From Sphagnum compactum (Eukaryota > Bryophyta > Sphagnopsida > Sphagnales): DNA of 64,000 nt. The stretch spans positions 10,660,875 to 10,724,874 of the forward strand of contig OZ234495.1 in NCBI GenBank assembly GCA_965153455.1. Direction: 5' to 3'. A model generated the notes under the pieces. That model had not been told where the DNA came from and did no database searches. It worked only from the letters and a program-made list of their open reading frames with translations. Positions 1 through 11,701 of this stretch are shown in pieces (positions within the stretch are counted from its first letter, which is position 1; each line of letters starts with the position of its first letter). A program made the position numbers and the translations under genes.

Positions 1-3000
1 ACATGAGCTTGGATTGAGCTATACCCATTCCAGCCTTGTTACATCTTTTTGCATCACCGATCATCAACATCCATAAACATCCCCGTGCTACTTCATGCCA
101 TGTATACCATATATGCTGATTCACCATGCATGCCCTCCATCACCACCATAGACCTTTTTTCGCTTTAGGGCATCATCATCATCATCTTTTGTTGCTTTGC
201 ACATTTTGTCATTTGTTACACAAAGCTCTCAAATGTCTACAATGGTTTTTTTTTTGGGCACATTGCCAAATCCTCTCATAACCTTCCTTCTCAATGTTTT
301 TTTGTCATTGCAAAATTGCAGCAATTCAAAACAATAGTTGTAGGTGTTTCCACAACATCCAATCCACCTTCAAATGAGTGCATTGCCCAAATTGTAAAGT
401 ACCTTTGGTTGCAAAAATTGCAAGTAAAAAATCATTCCATAATATTTAATCGCTTCTCACTCTCTTTCCAAAGTCATCAAGCTTATCATGTTTCTCCTTG
501 TCCACATGCTTACACCAGGATTTTTCTTTTCTTCTTCATCCTTACCTTTGTAGGAATGATTCAATTTCTTGATTTTTTTTATCTCCTAAGGCGATGATGC
601 TATCTCCGACCTTTTTTATTAGTATAATGCCAATGTTTCAATAAATTTCCTCCTATGTCAATCCCATATATCATGTCCACACCTGTATAGAAGATCCCCT
701 CATGCATGTAACTTGTTTGCCTATGTTGTAACTAGTTGATTTTGCCTTGATATGGTAATCTTAAATTGTTGTAACATATGATTGTCATGTGACCTCTAAG
801 TTATTGTTGTAACATGTCAATATTTTGTCACTATGCTAGTTTGGCATGTAAATACATATTCACTCCATGCCTTGGCTACATTTGTATGTATCTTTTGCCT
901 CTAGAATGTTATTTTTTATCTCATGCCTATTTAGTTGTGTGTTGTAACATCATGCATGTCTTTGTTGTAACCCACCAATCTTACCTTAAAGAATGTGTAC
1001 ACATGGTAACTTATTGATAACATGTTATTATTTAGTATACCATGTATTAATTTGTATTAATATGTATTTCATTTTTATGTGTTCTTTATGTCAAGATTAA
1101 CTACAAAAGGAGAATTGTATTGGTGGACCTTTCATGTAGTACAGTTGGAAAATGTTCATCAATCTGACATTCTTTTCTTGCATATGGTTTTGTGTTATGT
1201 TTTGCAATACTAATGTGGTACATATGATGCAGCTACTTTATAGCTATGCAGCTACAAATATCAATTTGCATGTTATAATACCATTAAAATCATATCTATA
1301 ATATGCAACTTAGTATGTAACTTTCTAGTTGCAACTTGGCTTAGATAAGCATATGTTTACTTTAACCCATTGTATTCTAACATGTTAAACAATAATTTCA
1401 GTAGGAATATTTGTATCATCATTAGAAATGGAAACACCCTAAACTATCAATTAATTTCCCTAAACCCTAGACTACAACAAAACATTGACCAATTTAATAT
1501 TTTCCACAAGTTTGTAAGTATACACACAATATGGAACTACAGTGTTTCAAATCTTTGCATTTTGTTAGGTTACACTTTGATGTTGTTATAGTTAAATTGC
1601 ATTTGTACTTTCTTGGTATAATAATTATGGGTATAGATTTAATTCTTTCGAAGCTTCCAAAAATTTCTAGTGATGTGGTGTTGGGTTAATATGGGTGCAA
1701 ATGAGATACAATGAGCCAACTTTAAAAGAAGATTGCATGTTTTTTTTCCCAAAAAAAACTTTTTCATATGAATGAATTTTGGAACAATTTTTTTGCAATT
1801 TGTTATACGAAATGCTTATAATTGTCCTAGTACATGACATGTTTTTTTGTTTATCATTTTGGAATAAACATGAAAAATTGAAAATGTCATGATTCCTTGT
1901 AAATTTAGTGTTTTCTTTATAAAAATGATAACAATTTCAAATCATACCCAAAATTCCAATTTTTACATTTTTATGTTTTCTTTTGTAATAAGCTACAACT
2001 TTTCTTAACACATCATGTAGATTATACTTCATTTATATGTGATAAAAGACTTTCAAAGTTCTAAAATTTTGGATTAATTTTGGAAAGTTTTTTGAATTCT
2101 TAAAGTTTTAAAATTTAACATATTTTAAGGTACGAATGTTTTTCAATGTGGCTAATAGGTCTTTATCCTCTTTTTTTGTTTCTTATCAAAATGTTTTTAT
2201 TATATGAGTCCTTTTGATTGTCCTTTGCAAAATTGACTCCTTTTGACACAATAGGTATTCATTTTCAAAGGTCATAAATCTAAATTTAAACTTAAATTTT
2301 CATCAAATGAATTTTTCTAGTTTGAATTTCTTGACAATCATATGAATGAAAAAATAACAACTTGCCATGATTTTCATGGTTTTAAATGATAAAGCACAAA
2401 TATTCTTTAATTTGGAATGTTTTTCTTTGTGGTCTGATGCCATTTTTGGCTCGTTGAATTGTGATTGCACCCATATTGCAAGATGTACCAAAATGATCTA
2501 CAACAATTTGAAGAGTTTTTTATGGCAAGTATTCCTTATCAATTATTGCCACCGATTGGTCATCAATTATGGCCACAAATAGTCCTAGAAAATTCATTTG
2601 GTAGTGTTAAAATGACAATGTATTGTGATATCATTGCTTAAATGGGTGAAAGAACATTAAACCCCAAAAACCTTGTAATAAAAAATATAACCTTTCTATT
2701 ACTAAATTTTTTAATAACATATGGACATCACATCTTGGATTTTTTTTCAAAAGTATATTTGATTAGCTTTAAACTTAAGTTAGTCAATTATTTTTTTAAT
2801 CCAACAAACATTGAAAAACTTGAATGTATGGAATATATTTTTGACAAGATAATACCCATCACAAAGTTTCAAAAATTACGTATAAACTTCAAAATTAGGA
2901 TTGTGGGTGAAAATTTTGGGAGATTTTTTTTGTGTTGAATGATATTAATACCATTCACAAAAAAATTGGGGGATAAAATTTTATTAAAAATGTGTTTTTT

Positions 3001-3950
3001 TTCATTTTGGAGCAATAAATGCATAATAATATCCTTTTAAAGAAAAACCACTCCCATATGAAAGAAGAAAATATTTTATAGTTGGGCATTGCATTATTTT
3101 TTCATTTTTATTTTGTTTGATAATGCCTCCTGAACCACAAACATGAAGCCTTATGGCTGTCAAAAGAATATAAATTACATATTTTATGGACATTGATTTT
3201 ATTCAATCCTCTTCATCTATCCATTGAATCAATGTTAATTTTGACTAAAAGTGAACTTTGAGTTCCAAAATGTTATCATGCAAATTCTTTAAGAAAAATC
3301 TTGTGTTTAGGGTAGCCAAAAGATGCCATCAAGATTTCAGCTCATTATGTATTATGATATTTATTATACATCACTTTTTTTGGGTGAAAAATGGCTTGTT
3401 TTTAGTGTGTTTTCACCCAAATGGGGGATTGTAAGGTGGTTAATGAAATAATAAATATTATGTGAATAAAAGCCCAACTAGATCATTTTTTAACACATGT
3501 CAAAAGAAAAAAGAATTCATCAAAAAATGATTATAATATGAACTTTTGAAAATAAGGTCCATTTCAAAACATTCAAAAGTTCATAACTTTTTTTTGAATT
3601 AAAATATTTTTAGCAAAAATTTTGCATTTATCTTCCTTTTGTTTTAATATATTATATATTGAGCCCTATAAGATATCCCAAACAAAATCCATAAAGAAAA
3701 ATGTAGTTATATAACACCACAAGTAAAAGAACAATCCATATTTTTCAACTTCAAAAGTCCGTTACTATATATTTGGTGTATGTATGTTAACAAATTTTCT
3801 ATATAGATGTCTTTTTATTCAAGTTGACAATTTAATCCAATGAAAAAATTGGCATAATGATGATTTTATGGCATCTTAATGACATTAAAATATAACATTT
3901 AGCAAAAAAATACAATGTCATGCAAAAATGATCCCCTTTATTTTACAACG
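1..3950. other. AT-rich gene-poor stretch
   Basis: I see no supportable gene here. Reading frames are short, end quickly and lack splice-site context. The DNA is strongly AT-rich with many A and T runs. Between about 720 and 1000 the word GTTGTAAC recurs several times, often next to CATG, which looks like a decayed short repeat. A small CATCAT run lies near 170-187. The likeliest content is old, unrecognisable transposon DNA. Confidence 0.6.
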
Positions 3951-4019
3951 ACCATTTGTTATAGGAAGACAAGGATCACCTTATGTTGCTTCCTAAATGT
4001 AACTAACACCACCCAATAA

Positions 4020-5000
4020 CTAGTGGTGGACACACACATCTAGAATCATCATCACCTTTAAAAAGACATTAATGACAAACCATTCTTGTTTTCTATTGAT
4101 GACAAATCCATGGTTTTTTTGCAAGGAGTGGTACCAATAATGAACCAAAACATCCTCAACTAGTTAATGTATTGCCTAATCCACACATCCCACATGGAAT
4201 CTACCTTGGAAGAACAAAGGGTGGCCTTTAGATTCTCATGGTAGTTCTCAATGGCTGTATTGGTATCCTACCTTGCATGAAGTAGGTTACGACTACCAAC
4301 CACCCACATTCAATCTTTTGTAGTCACTCAAATTTTATGTAGCTCCAAAAGGAATTAGTAGTAGGCATGTCATTTACTACCCTTGCCAATTTAACCTTCA
4401 CCCATGCATCCATCTCTTAATCATTTGGGTAGTTCGTGTTTAGATACGTTATATGTCCCATTGCTTTGAGTGCACTCACATGAGTAAAAACATCTTTGAT
4501 TTTAATGCATGCTTGCTCCAACCAAACTCTTTGAACGTGTGACAATCATGAGATTATTTTTATTCTACGCCACACCTCCCTAGTCATATGCAATCAAACC
4601 AATTACATGGGATGAACATAACTTGTAGCAAAACTTGCAACATGGAAAATTGCTATGTGTAAATAAGCTAGATACAATCCATAACCCACAAACTTCACAT
4701 GCAAAAAGCTTTGGTGAGCATAAGAAGTCATGTCTTCGTGTACTTTAAGCTATTTATATACGTTCGAGCATCATCAACAATGAATGCATTGGGCTACTAA
4801 TTAGACTTAACTAGCAATGAGATCTTGTTTGATGCATCCATCCAACGGGACAAATCGTGTGTCTTGTAGTTTGAAGTGATAATGTGGACAATAAGCACAT
4901 CATTATGCCATTCATTGGAAACCATCAAGGTGTACAATGGAAATTGTGGACACACGAAGAATAATAATTAAATGTCATATGTTATATAAATGAGAAGGTT
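4020..5000 (-). pseudogene. Decayed MULE/FAR1-like transposase
   Basis: Read on the minus strand, this stretch gives a long protein-like reading broken by stops and small shifts. Near 4950-4840 it reads like a MULE core start (FPLYTLMVSNEWHND, then KTHDLSRWMDA). Near 4790-4765 it reads PNAFIVDDA, the aspartate-rich motif typical of the MULE/FAR1/SWIM transposase superfamily. From about 4480 to 4140 further transposase-like text follows (ALKAMGHITYLNTNYPND, EMDAWVKVKLARVV, YHENLKAT). Several in-frame stops exclude a functional product. I saw no terminal inverted repeats, so the element ends are unknown. It is a dead mobile-element gene or a domesticated relative that died; the family assignment rests on motif memory. 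Confidence 0.55.
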
Positions 5001-6511
5001 ACTAGTTACTTGAGTTATAAGGGCAATTGCCCCGCAAAACATTTAACAAGGTACGTGAATAGCTACAATAATAAGTTATAGGTTACAATGTTACCAATTA
5101 CATGTTAGAACGTGGCATTCTTCAACATAATATGTTACATGTTACAATGGATGTTAAAAACAACAATACTTGTTAGAGTGCGGACTTGTAACATGTAGTC
5201 ACATTGAACATTAAGATTTTCCCATTTATTTCTTCACGGAAGTTTGAAGACCCTTGTGCCCTTGGCTAGCAATCTCATTGCCTTTGTTCTTCCTCTTGGA
5301 TTCATGGGATGCATATTAGGTTGGAGTGTTTGCATGGCTCTAGAAAAATCAATTGGTCCATACTCACAATGATACTTGTGTAGAATTTAATGCCACAATG
5401 CACATTGGTGGATCAAGTATCTCCCGAAACAAACTACAATGTTATTATAGCATGTCACAATAGTTTTATAGCCATATGCATGTAATAATATATGTCATAA
5501 ATAAATGGTTACATAAACCCCAGGCAACTTTTGCATGTTATGATATGTTCCATATATTCTATAGTTGTTTTGTAACAAGTGTAATACTTCACACAACTTT
5601 GGTGAGTAGGCAATGATGATCAATGAATGCCTTAACCTATGTGTGACAATTTTACTAGGTACGTATTTGGAATAACATGTAATCATGTTACAATTAATCT
5701 CATGGACAATCAAGTTGTAGTAGGTATTTGCATGCTTACATAGTAGTTGTTCCATTGTGCTATCAATCAAAAACATTGGCAACTAGTAATACTAATTAAG
5801 AAAGGAGATAAAAAACAAATCGAGAACATGAAACATGCATGATGAAGGTAACAACGAAGAAGAAAAGAAAAGTCTTCACCTAGGCACACAACATGTTGAC
5901 AAAAATGATAAGCTCGGCGCTGATTCTGAAGGACCAATGCTCCCACTACTACACAGCAGTTGCAGAAGTACTCACAGGCATGAAACAGTCAGAAAAAATA
6001 GAACTGCGAGACACAACTGCCAATTTTGGATAACAGACAAGGAAGCAGGATCACCTTTTAAAGAGGATCCAGTCCACGCCTTGACAATGATTAGAACACA
6101 AAGAAATTACACTCATAGCTCAAAATGCACAGCTATTCCTCACTATGTTGTGCACAGCTAATTAGACGTTCGATTTTTATGCTACTTGGTGACAGCTATT
6201 CCTCACTATGCCATGTAAGTTCAGGTTAAGCAACGAGAGCTTCCCATTCCTTTGCTGTATTCACCTCGATAATAGCACATCCCCTCTCCTGTAGTAGAGG
6301 GCCATAGCACAAAAGAGATCATAGGCTTATGACCTTAATGCAGCACCTCTGATTATGTTACAGTACCCTTGAATTTGTTTAGAGGGCATGAAAAATTCCA
6401 TTCCCTTGAAAGAACTGCTTATCCATCTTGCTCAATGACTAATATTTGCTGCAACTGTTGCCAAAAGCAACTTGCTGAGTACCTGAAAATGATGTTCTAG
6501 CAAAAGTGTGC
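5001..6511. other. Spacer and probable ABCF1 3' region
   Basis: No convincing gene. From 5001 to about 5480 the minus strand still has weak transposon-like text (KRKNKGNEIASQGHKGLQTS near 5300-5240), possibly the upstream part of the MULE remnant. From about 5800 composition becomes more balanced, and the last several hundred bases before 6512 are likely the 3' untranslated region of the minus-strand ABCF1 gene. Open frames here lack coding character. Confidence 0.4.
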
Positions 6512-9500
6512 CTACAGCCCAGCTTTTTTCTTCAGATGTTGCTTGAAGTCCATGATATCTCCTCCCCATTTTGTAATTGACCTGTTCTCACAAACCCAAA
6601 TTTCCTTTGCCACCTGGTTAATAAGCCTGAAATCATGACTGACTAGCACCAAGCCTCCGTCCCACTCATTCAAGGCATCAGCCAGAGCATCAATAGTTTC
6701 AATGTCCAAATGATTGGTAGGTTCATCTAGCAAGAGAAGGTGTGGAAGTCTCCAGGCCAACCAAGCAAAGATGACACGACTTTTCTGTCCATCAGAAAGG
6801 TTGCCCATTGGCATAATTTGAGCCTTGCCACTAAGCCCAAAGCGGCCAATGGCAGCCCGCATCTTTTCTTCCTCCAGTCCAGGGTACTGGCTCATCATGT
6901 AAGCCAGTGCAGACATGTCCAATGACAAAGTCTCTGTGAGATGCTGGTGGTACTGAGCAATGCGGAGGTGATTATGTCGGCGAACCATGCCATCCAATGG
7001 CACCAGGTCCCCAGTCATGAGCTTCAGTAAGGTACTCTTCCCAGCACCATTGGGACCAACCAAAGCAACTCGGGAATCAAGGTCGACACCAAAATCTACT
7101 TTCTCATAAATCAGATTCTCAGGGGTGTAACCAAACTTAAGATCCACAAACTGTAGAACAGGTGGGGGAAGCTTTCCTACATCTGTAAATCTGAATGTAA
7201 GAACCTTATCTCTGACTACTTTCTCAGTAAGTCCACCTCTCTCCATCTTAGCCAAGGTCTTCTCTTTACTTTGAGCTTGGCGAGCAAGCTTAGCAGAACC
7301 ATGCCCAAATCTTGCAATATATTCTTTCATCCCAGAAATTTGCTCTTGCTCCCAACGGTACTGTTTCATTTGATTCTCTTCCAATTCTGCTCGTGTCTGG
7401 CAATATTGATCATAATTCCCTGTGTAGAACTTCAGTTGCTTATTTTGCATATGGATGATGTTGGTGCAGATACCATTCAGAAAATCCTGGGAATGTGATA
7501 CAACCACCAGTATACGTTCAAACTTTTTTAAAGTCTCTTCCAGCCACACACAAGCCTCCAAATCTGCCAATCCCAACCATCAACATTTTTCTTTTAGTTT
7601 TCAGGGGACCCATTATACTGGAAGGAGTAATCGCACAGCAAGCCATCTCAGTGGAGAAAACCGAAAACTCTAACTGAACTGCCTAATTCTTTCTTAGCCT
7701 GTCCCAAGGCCAGGATTCCATCAATTTGAGATGCATTACTAGACAGTCTGGGCAAACTGAATTCTACACTTCCAGAGGACCTCAAATAACTCAAACAACT
7801 CAATCCCTGGTCAACAACTGCTGCCACTCTCAGTGACTGAACACTCTACATCACGCCTCCACATCAATATGGAGTAACATCTAATGCCTGAAGGGACAGT
7901 AGCCTGTTGCTAATATAACCAAGGACTCACCTAGATGATTTGTTGGTTCATCCAACAATAAAATAGTTGGATTCATGAACAAAGCCCTGGCAAGTGCTAT
8001 ACGCATTCGCCAACCTCCTGAAAAGTCACGTGTCTTCTTTCCTTGCATCTTTTTGGTAAAACCAAGCCCATGTAAGATCTGGGCAGCTCGCATCTCAGCA
8101 GTTGCAGAATCCATGGATTCTAACCTCTCATAAATGCGCTCCAAAGGCTCACCTCCTCCATCATCCTGCAAGCATCCCACCTTGACCTTTGAGCAATATA
8201 ATCTATTGGATTGCAGAGAAAACTCCAAAATAATACTTTGAAGCTATCCATTGTGTCAGTTCCAGCAAACCCAAAGGAATCTAACAAGAATGGATCTGGT
8301 CATAACCTTAAAGTGCCACTCACACAGTATCAGACCATCACCTTCATCATGAATGGCAGTGACTAGTTGCCATTACTCCCCACTGACTTCATGAGCTCCC
8401 AATGGTGTGTATAGCTAAGCACATAATAATCTGCTCCAAATTTTGGGCAAACACTTCATACAAAAACATGTAGCTGAGTTCCTGCTGCATTTTAGAACAA
8501 CAAAAAGACCCAGTAATGATCATGTGTCGCACTCAGGAAACATAACTATTCAAAAATGTCAACAGTATCCTCATTCAAGCTGCAACAACCTTGGGATGGG
8601 CATGCTTCATCTCATTTTCACCTTGACCCTGTACAGGCATCATCTAAGCCATAGAGAGGCCTACATAGAGGGTAGTGGTTGGGGCCTCCTGCACCCTGAA
8701 CATATCTGTCCCACCACTGCTGACTACTTGGATGCAGTACATCAGTTGGCCTTTCAGCAAAACATGTAAAATTGCCACCTTTTGAAGGAGGAGAAACCAA
8801 AAATAGGAGACTCAGTATGAACAAGAGGCCCACAAGAATCAGTAACTCACTTGTGCTGCCAACAACTCAGCCTCCTTCTCTAGTTTTAGCCGTTCTTCAT
8901 CAACATTCATCACAGCCTCTAGAGCGGTCATTTCAGTGGCATCGATTTCCCGTGTCAAATGATAAATATCCATGTGCTCTGGTATAGGAACCTCCCGGTG
9001 GCCTATGGCTGTAAGTAGGGTGGATTTTCCACAACCATTCAAACCCAGCAAGCCATATCGCCTGCCAAAACATGCTCACAAGATTAGCCCAAGCTCTTCA
9101 AATCATCATGACTCTGCTGATGAACACACAGAACAGAAGGGCAGAATGCACATGCAGCACAACAAATTACTAGAACAAAAACTATGAATAAATTTCCTCA
9201 ACATTAAAATAGCTGCCTGGTCAAGGACTATAGCAATTCAGGAGTTGAATATCTCTCATAAGAATCTCCATTCTCACAATTAAGAAAAGGCAAAGCAAGG
9301 TTAACACTTCTTCAACCAGCCACAGAGAATTCCAAAGGAAAGAAAAAACAGAGAATAAAGGACCAAGAAACAAAAATAAAAAAAGCAGTATAAACAACAG
9401 TGCCGGTCTCACACCTGTTCAGGCACCATCAACATTAACATGTATGATAGTGACTTCTCTTTCACAACTTGCCCACTGACATCATCAAATTCAGGAGCTA

Positions 9501-10391
9501 AAGCAGGAACCCTACCTTCCATAGTTGAGCTCCAGTGTCGAATCCACAACCAACTCATGACCATGAAAAGTCAGCGACAGTGACTCTATCTGCCATCAAA
9601 ATCCAGCCCCAACAACCTTGTCAAGAAGGAACCCAGAATATCCAATGAACCACTACAGCCTCAGAAAGTTGAAGATTCACAAGTTCCAAGTGGTTTAAAA
9701 ATCTGCTAGCTAACAGAATCGAGCACAAGTCACAGCTCCAAAAAAAAACAAAATCAACTACCATCTCTCAGAGAAACATTTGAACCAAACCAGTAGATTG
9801 CCAACAAATAAGAGAAAATCTGTTACTCCTACACGGCAGAACACGTTAGGCATACAAGACCCTGGAGAAAGGATTCTCAGAACACAGTGAATTTGAGACG
9901 ATAGGGTTATGAACAAAAGCAGTATTTCACACAGCCAAACATCCGGTGTCCCTGAGCGCGTTTCCGGCCACCGACGTCGGTACCCTAAGATGACCGCAAC
10001 TCCGAGAGAAGAGGACTCGAAACCAGTCCTCTCTCGGAGTTGCGACTGGTTTCGAGTCGATTTCATGCAAATCCGGGGACCTAGGGGGACGAACGAGGCT
10101 ACTGAACACGACGGAACTTTGCTGTTGTGAAATTGAGATAGATTCAGGGGAAAGAAATCTTCTTACATGAATATCTCTGGATTGCGGATGCGAGGCTAAA
10201 ACACCTGTGCACGTCCGATCCGTGATCGTTAGCGCCAACACCTCATCCGCAGCTGCATCGGCCGCCGCAGCACCAGTCTGTACATCTTTCAGCTTCGACT
10301 GCGCGACGGCTGCTGCGGCCTTGGATCCACGCTTCTCCGCAGCGGCAGCCTTCTTGGAGGCAGCCTTTTTCTTGCTCGCATCAGACACCAT
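6512..10391 (-). CDS. ABCF1: ABC transporter F family protein ABCF1 (GCN20-type), 5 exons
   Basis: This is a soluble twin-ATPase ABC protein of the GCN20/ABCF class, which lacks membrane segments and acts on ribosomes and translation control. Coding exons on the minus strand are 10391-10167, 9589-9516, 9061-8851, 8165-7931 and 7563-6512. All joins use GT-AG sites and keep frame, giving 598 residues, close to the plant family length. The start is [11 protein letters not shown] with a Lys/Ala-rich N-terminus. The first ATPase has Walker [10 protein letters not shown], signature FSGGWRMR and Walker [12 protein letters not shown], the last split by intron 4. The second has [17 protein letters not shown] and [11 protein letters not shown], then the switch SHDFRLI. 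The linker [17 protein letters not shown] is typical of ABCF1. No damage is visible. The 5' flank carries CAAG and CAAT simple repeats. Confidence 0.95.
9996..10058. repeat. Overlapping double inverted repeat in ABCF1 intron 1
   Basis: Two inverted repeats overlap. One pairs 9996-10017 with 10025-10043 (arm core CAACTCCGAGAGA). The other pairs 10014-10028 perfectly over 15 bases with 10044-10058. Because 10014-10028 overlaps both arms of the first pair, the two hairpins cannot form together on one strand. It lies within intron 1 of ABCF1. Confidence 0.8.
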
Positions 10392-10433
10392 CCTCACTAA
10401 TAACTCCTAACACGACTTCCCGCAAAGAAAGAA

Positions 10434-10475
10434 AGCAAGCAAGCAAGCAAGCAATCAATCAATCCCCAAATTTCC
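10434..10475. repeat. Tetranucleotide microsatellite (CAAG/CAAT)n in ABCF1 leader
   Basis: Runs of CAAG followed by CAAT lie about 45 bases upstream of the ABCF1 start codon on the minus strand, probably within the 5' untranslated leader. Pyrimidine-rich leaders are common in plant housekeeping genes; a regulatory role is only inferred. Confidence 0.7.
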
Positions 10476-10737
10476 CACAAAAACAACCGAAGCACGAAAC
10501 CTACACAAAACAAAACCAAAAAACAACAGCAACAACAACAAGCACGATTGACCGTCCTCAAAACCCTCACAACCCCAAACCTCCTCAAAAACCACAACAA
10601 AACGTGCAACGATCACCACAACAACACCGCACGATCGGGAGGCGGCACGAGAACTCGCGAATTGCGCAACAAGAGAAGAGCCCAAAAATTAAGAAAAAGA
10701 CCAACAAAAACTCTTCCACACGGGAGCGAAGAAAAAA

Positions 10738-10795
10738 ACACGCGCGCGCGGGCGCGCACACACAAACGCGGACAAAAACGCGCACACAAAACACA
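10738..10795. repeat. Alternating CG/CA purine-pyrimidine tract
   Basis: A run of CGCG and CACA dinucleotides about 350 bases upstream of the ABCF1 start. Alternating purine-pyrimidine DNA of this kind can adopt left-handed form under supercoiling. It is GC-rich within AT-rich surroundings and may mark the ABCF1 promoter. Confidence 0.6.
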
Positions 10796-10849
10796 CTACG
10801 TTTCTTTGGAAAGAGAGAATTCGTATTATAACTTAAAAGCAGACTGAAA

Positions 10850-10910
10850 ACTGAAACGGATTATTTTCGTTCTTTCCATGGGCCAGATTTTGTTGCTGCC
10901 CGTAATTTTT

Positions 10911-10945
<35 letters not shown>

Positions 10946-11665
10946 TGATTTTTGTTTTTGGGCCCCCTCCTACCCTAGAATGGGCAATGGGCAGTGGGCC
11001 GCCCAAAAAAAAACAAAAACAGAAACAAAAGAGACTTTGAGGATGGAAAGAGAGAGAAGTTGTGACTGAGTCCTGGTTTATAATTTTTATAATTTATTAT
11101 TATTTTTTTTTTTGGTTTTTTTTTGTTTTGTTTTTATTTTCTTAAAGCACTACCAGAAAATTGCTAGTGTATTTGGAAAGTTCCTTACACTATAGTGGGG
11201 GTTTTTTTTTAATTTTAATAAATTTTTTTTAATTTTATAATTTTAATTTTGTGATTTTGCTCAAGTGGTGATCATGCATAAAATATAGTTTGCTAGATTT
11301 GCATTCATTTTGAAACATGAAAGTAGAAAATATTTACACAAATTCATTCATATCTATTTGTATCAAACCCTTTTTGGTTTAATTTTTTTGGTTGAGGTTT
11401 TTTATTGAGTTTGTTGGATGAAATTTTATTGCAATTTTGGTTGAAGTTTTGGATTACTTTTTAAGTTGGAGTTGTGGTTGAATTTTTCGTTTGAATTTTT
11501 TTTAATTGTAATTTTTTAATTGATTAAAATTTTAAAAGAATTCTTGTATGAATTTTGTGTTATATTTGGATGTATTTTTTTATTCAATTCTTTTTGGGTT
11601 TTCTTTTTTGACGTTTGTCTTTTGCTTGAAAAAAGGGGAGGATATTTGATGGAGAGGAGGTTGAA

Positions 11666-11701
<36 letters not shown>

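Noticed and set aside
5835-6161. 108-codon plus-strand open frame downstream of ABCF1
   Set aside because: No family resemblance; it overlaps the probable ABCF1 3' region on the other strand.
10397-10685. Minus-strand open frames upstream of ABCF1
   Set aside because: They are Cys/Leu/Phe runs from simple repeats in the leader and promoter, with no domain and no link to the ABCF1 start.
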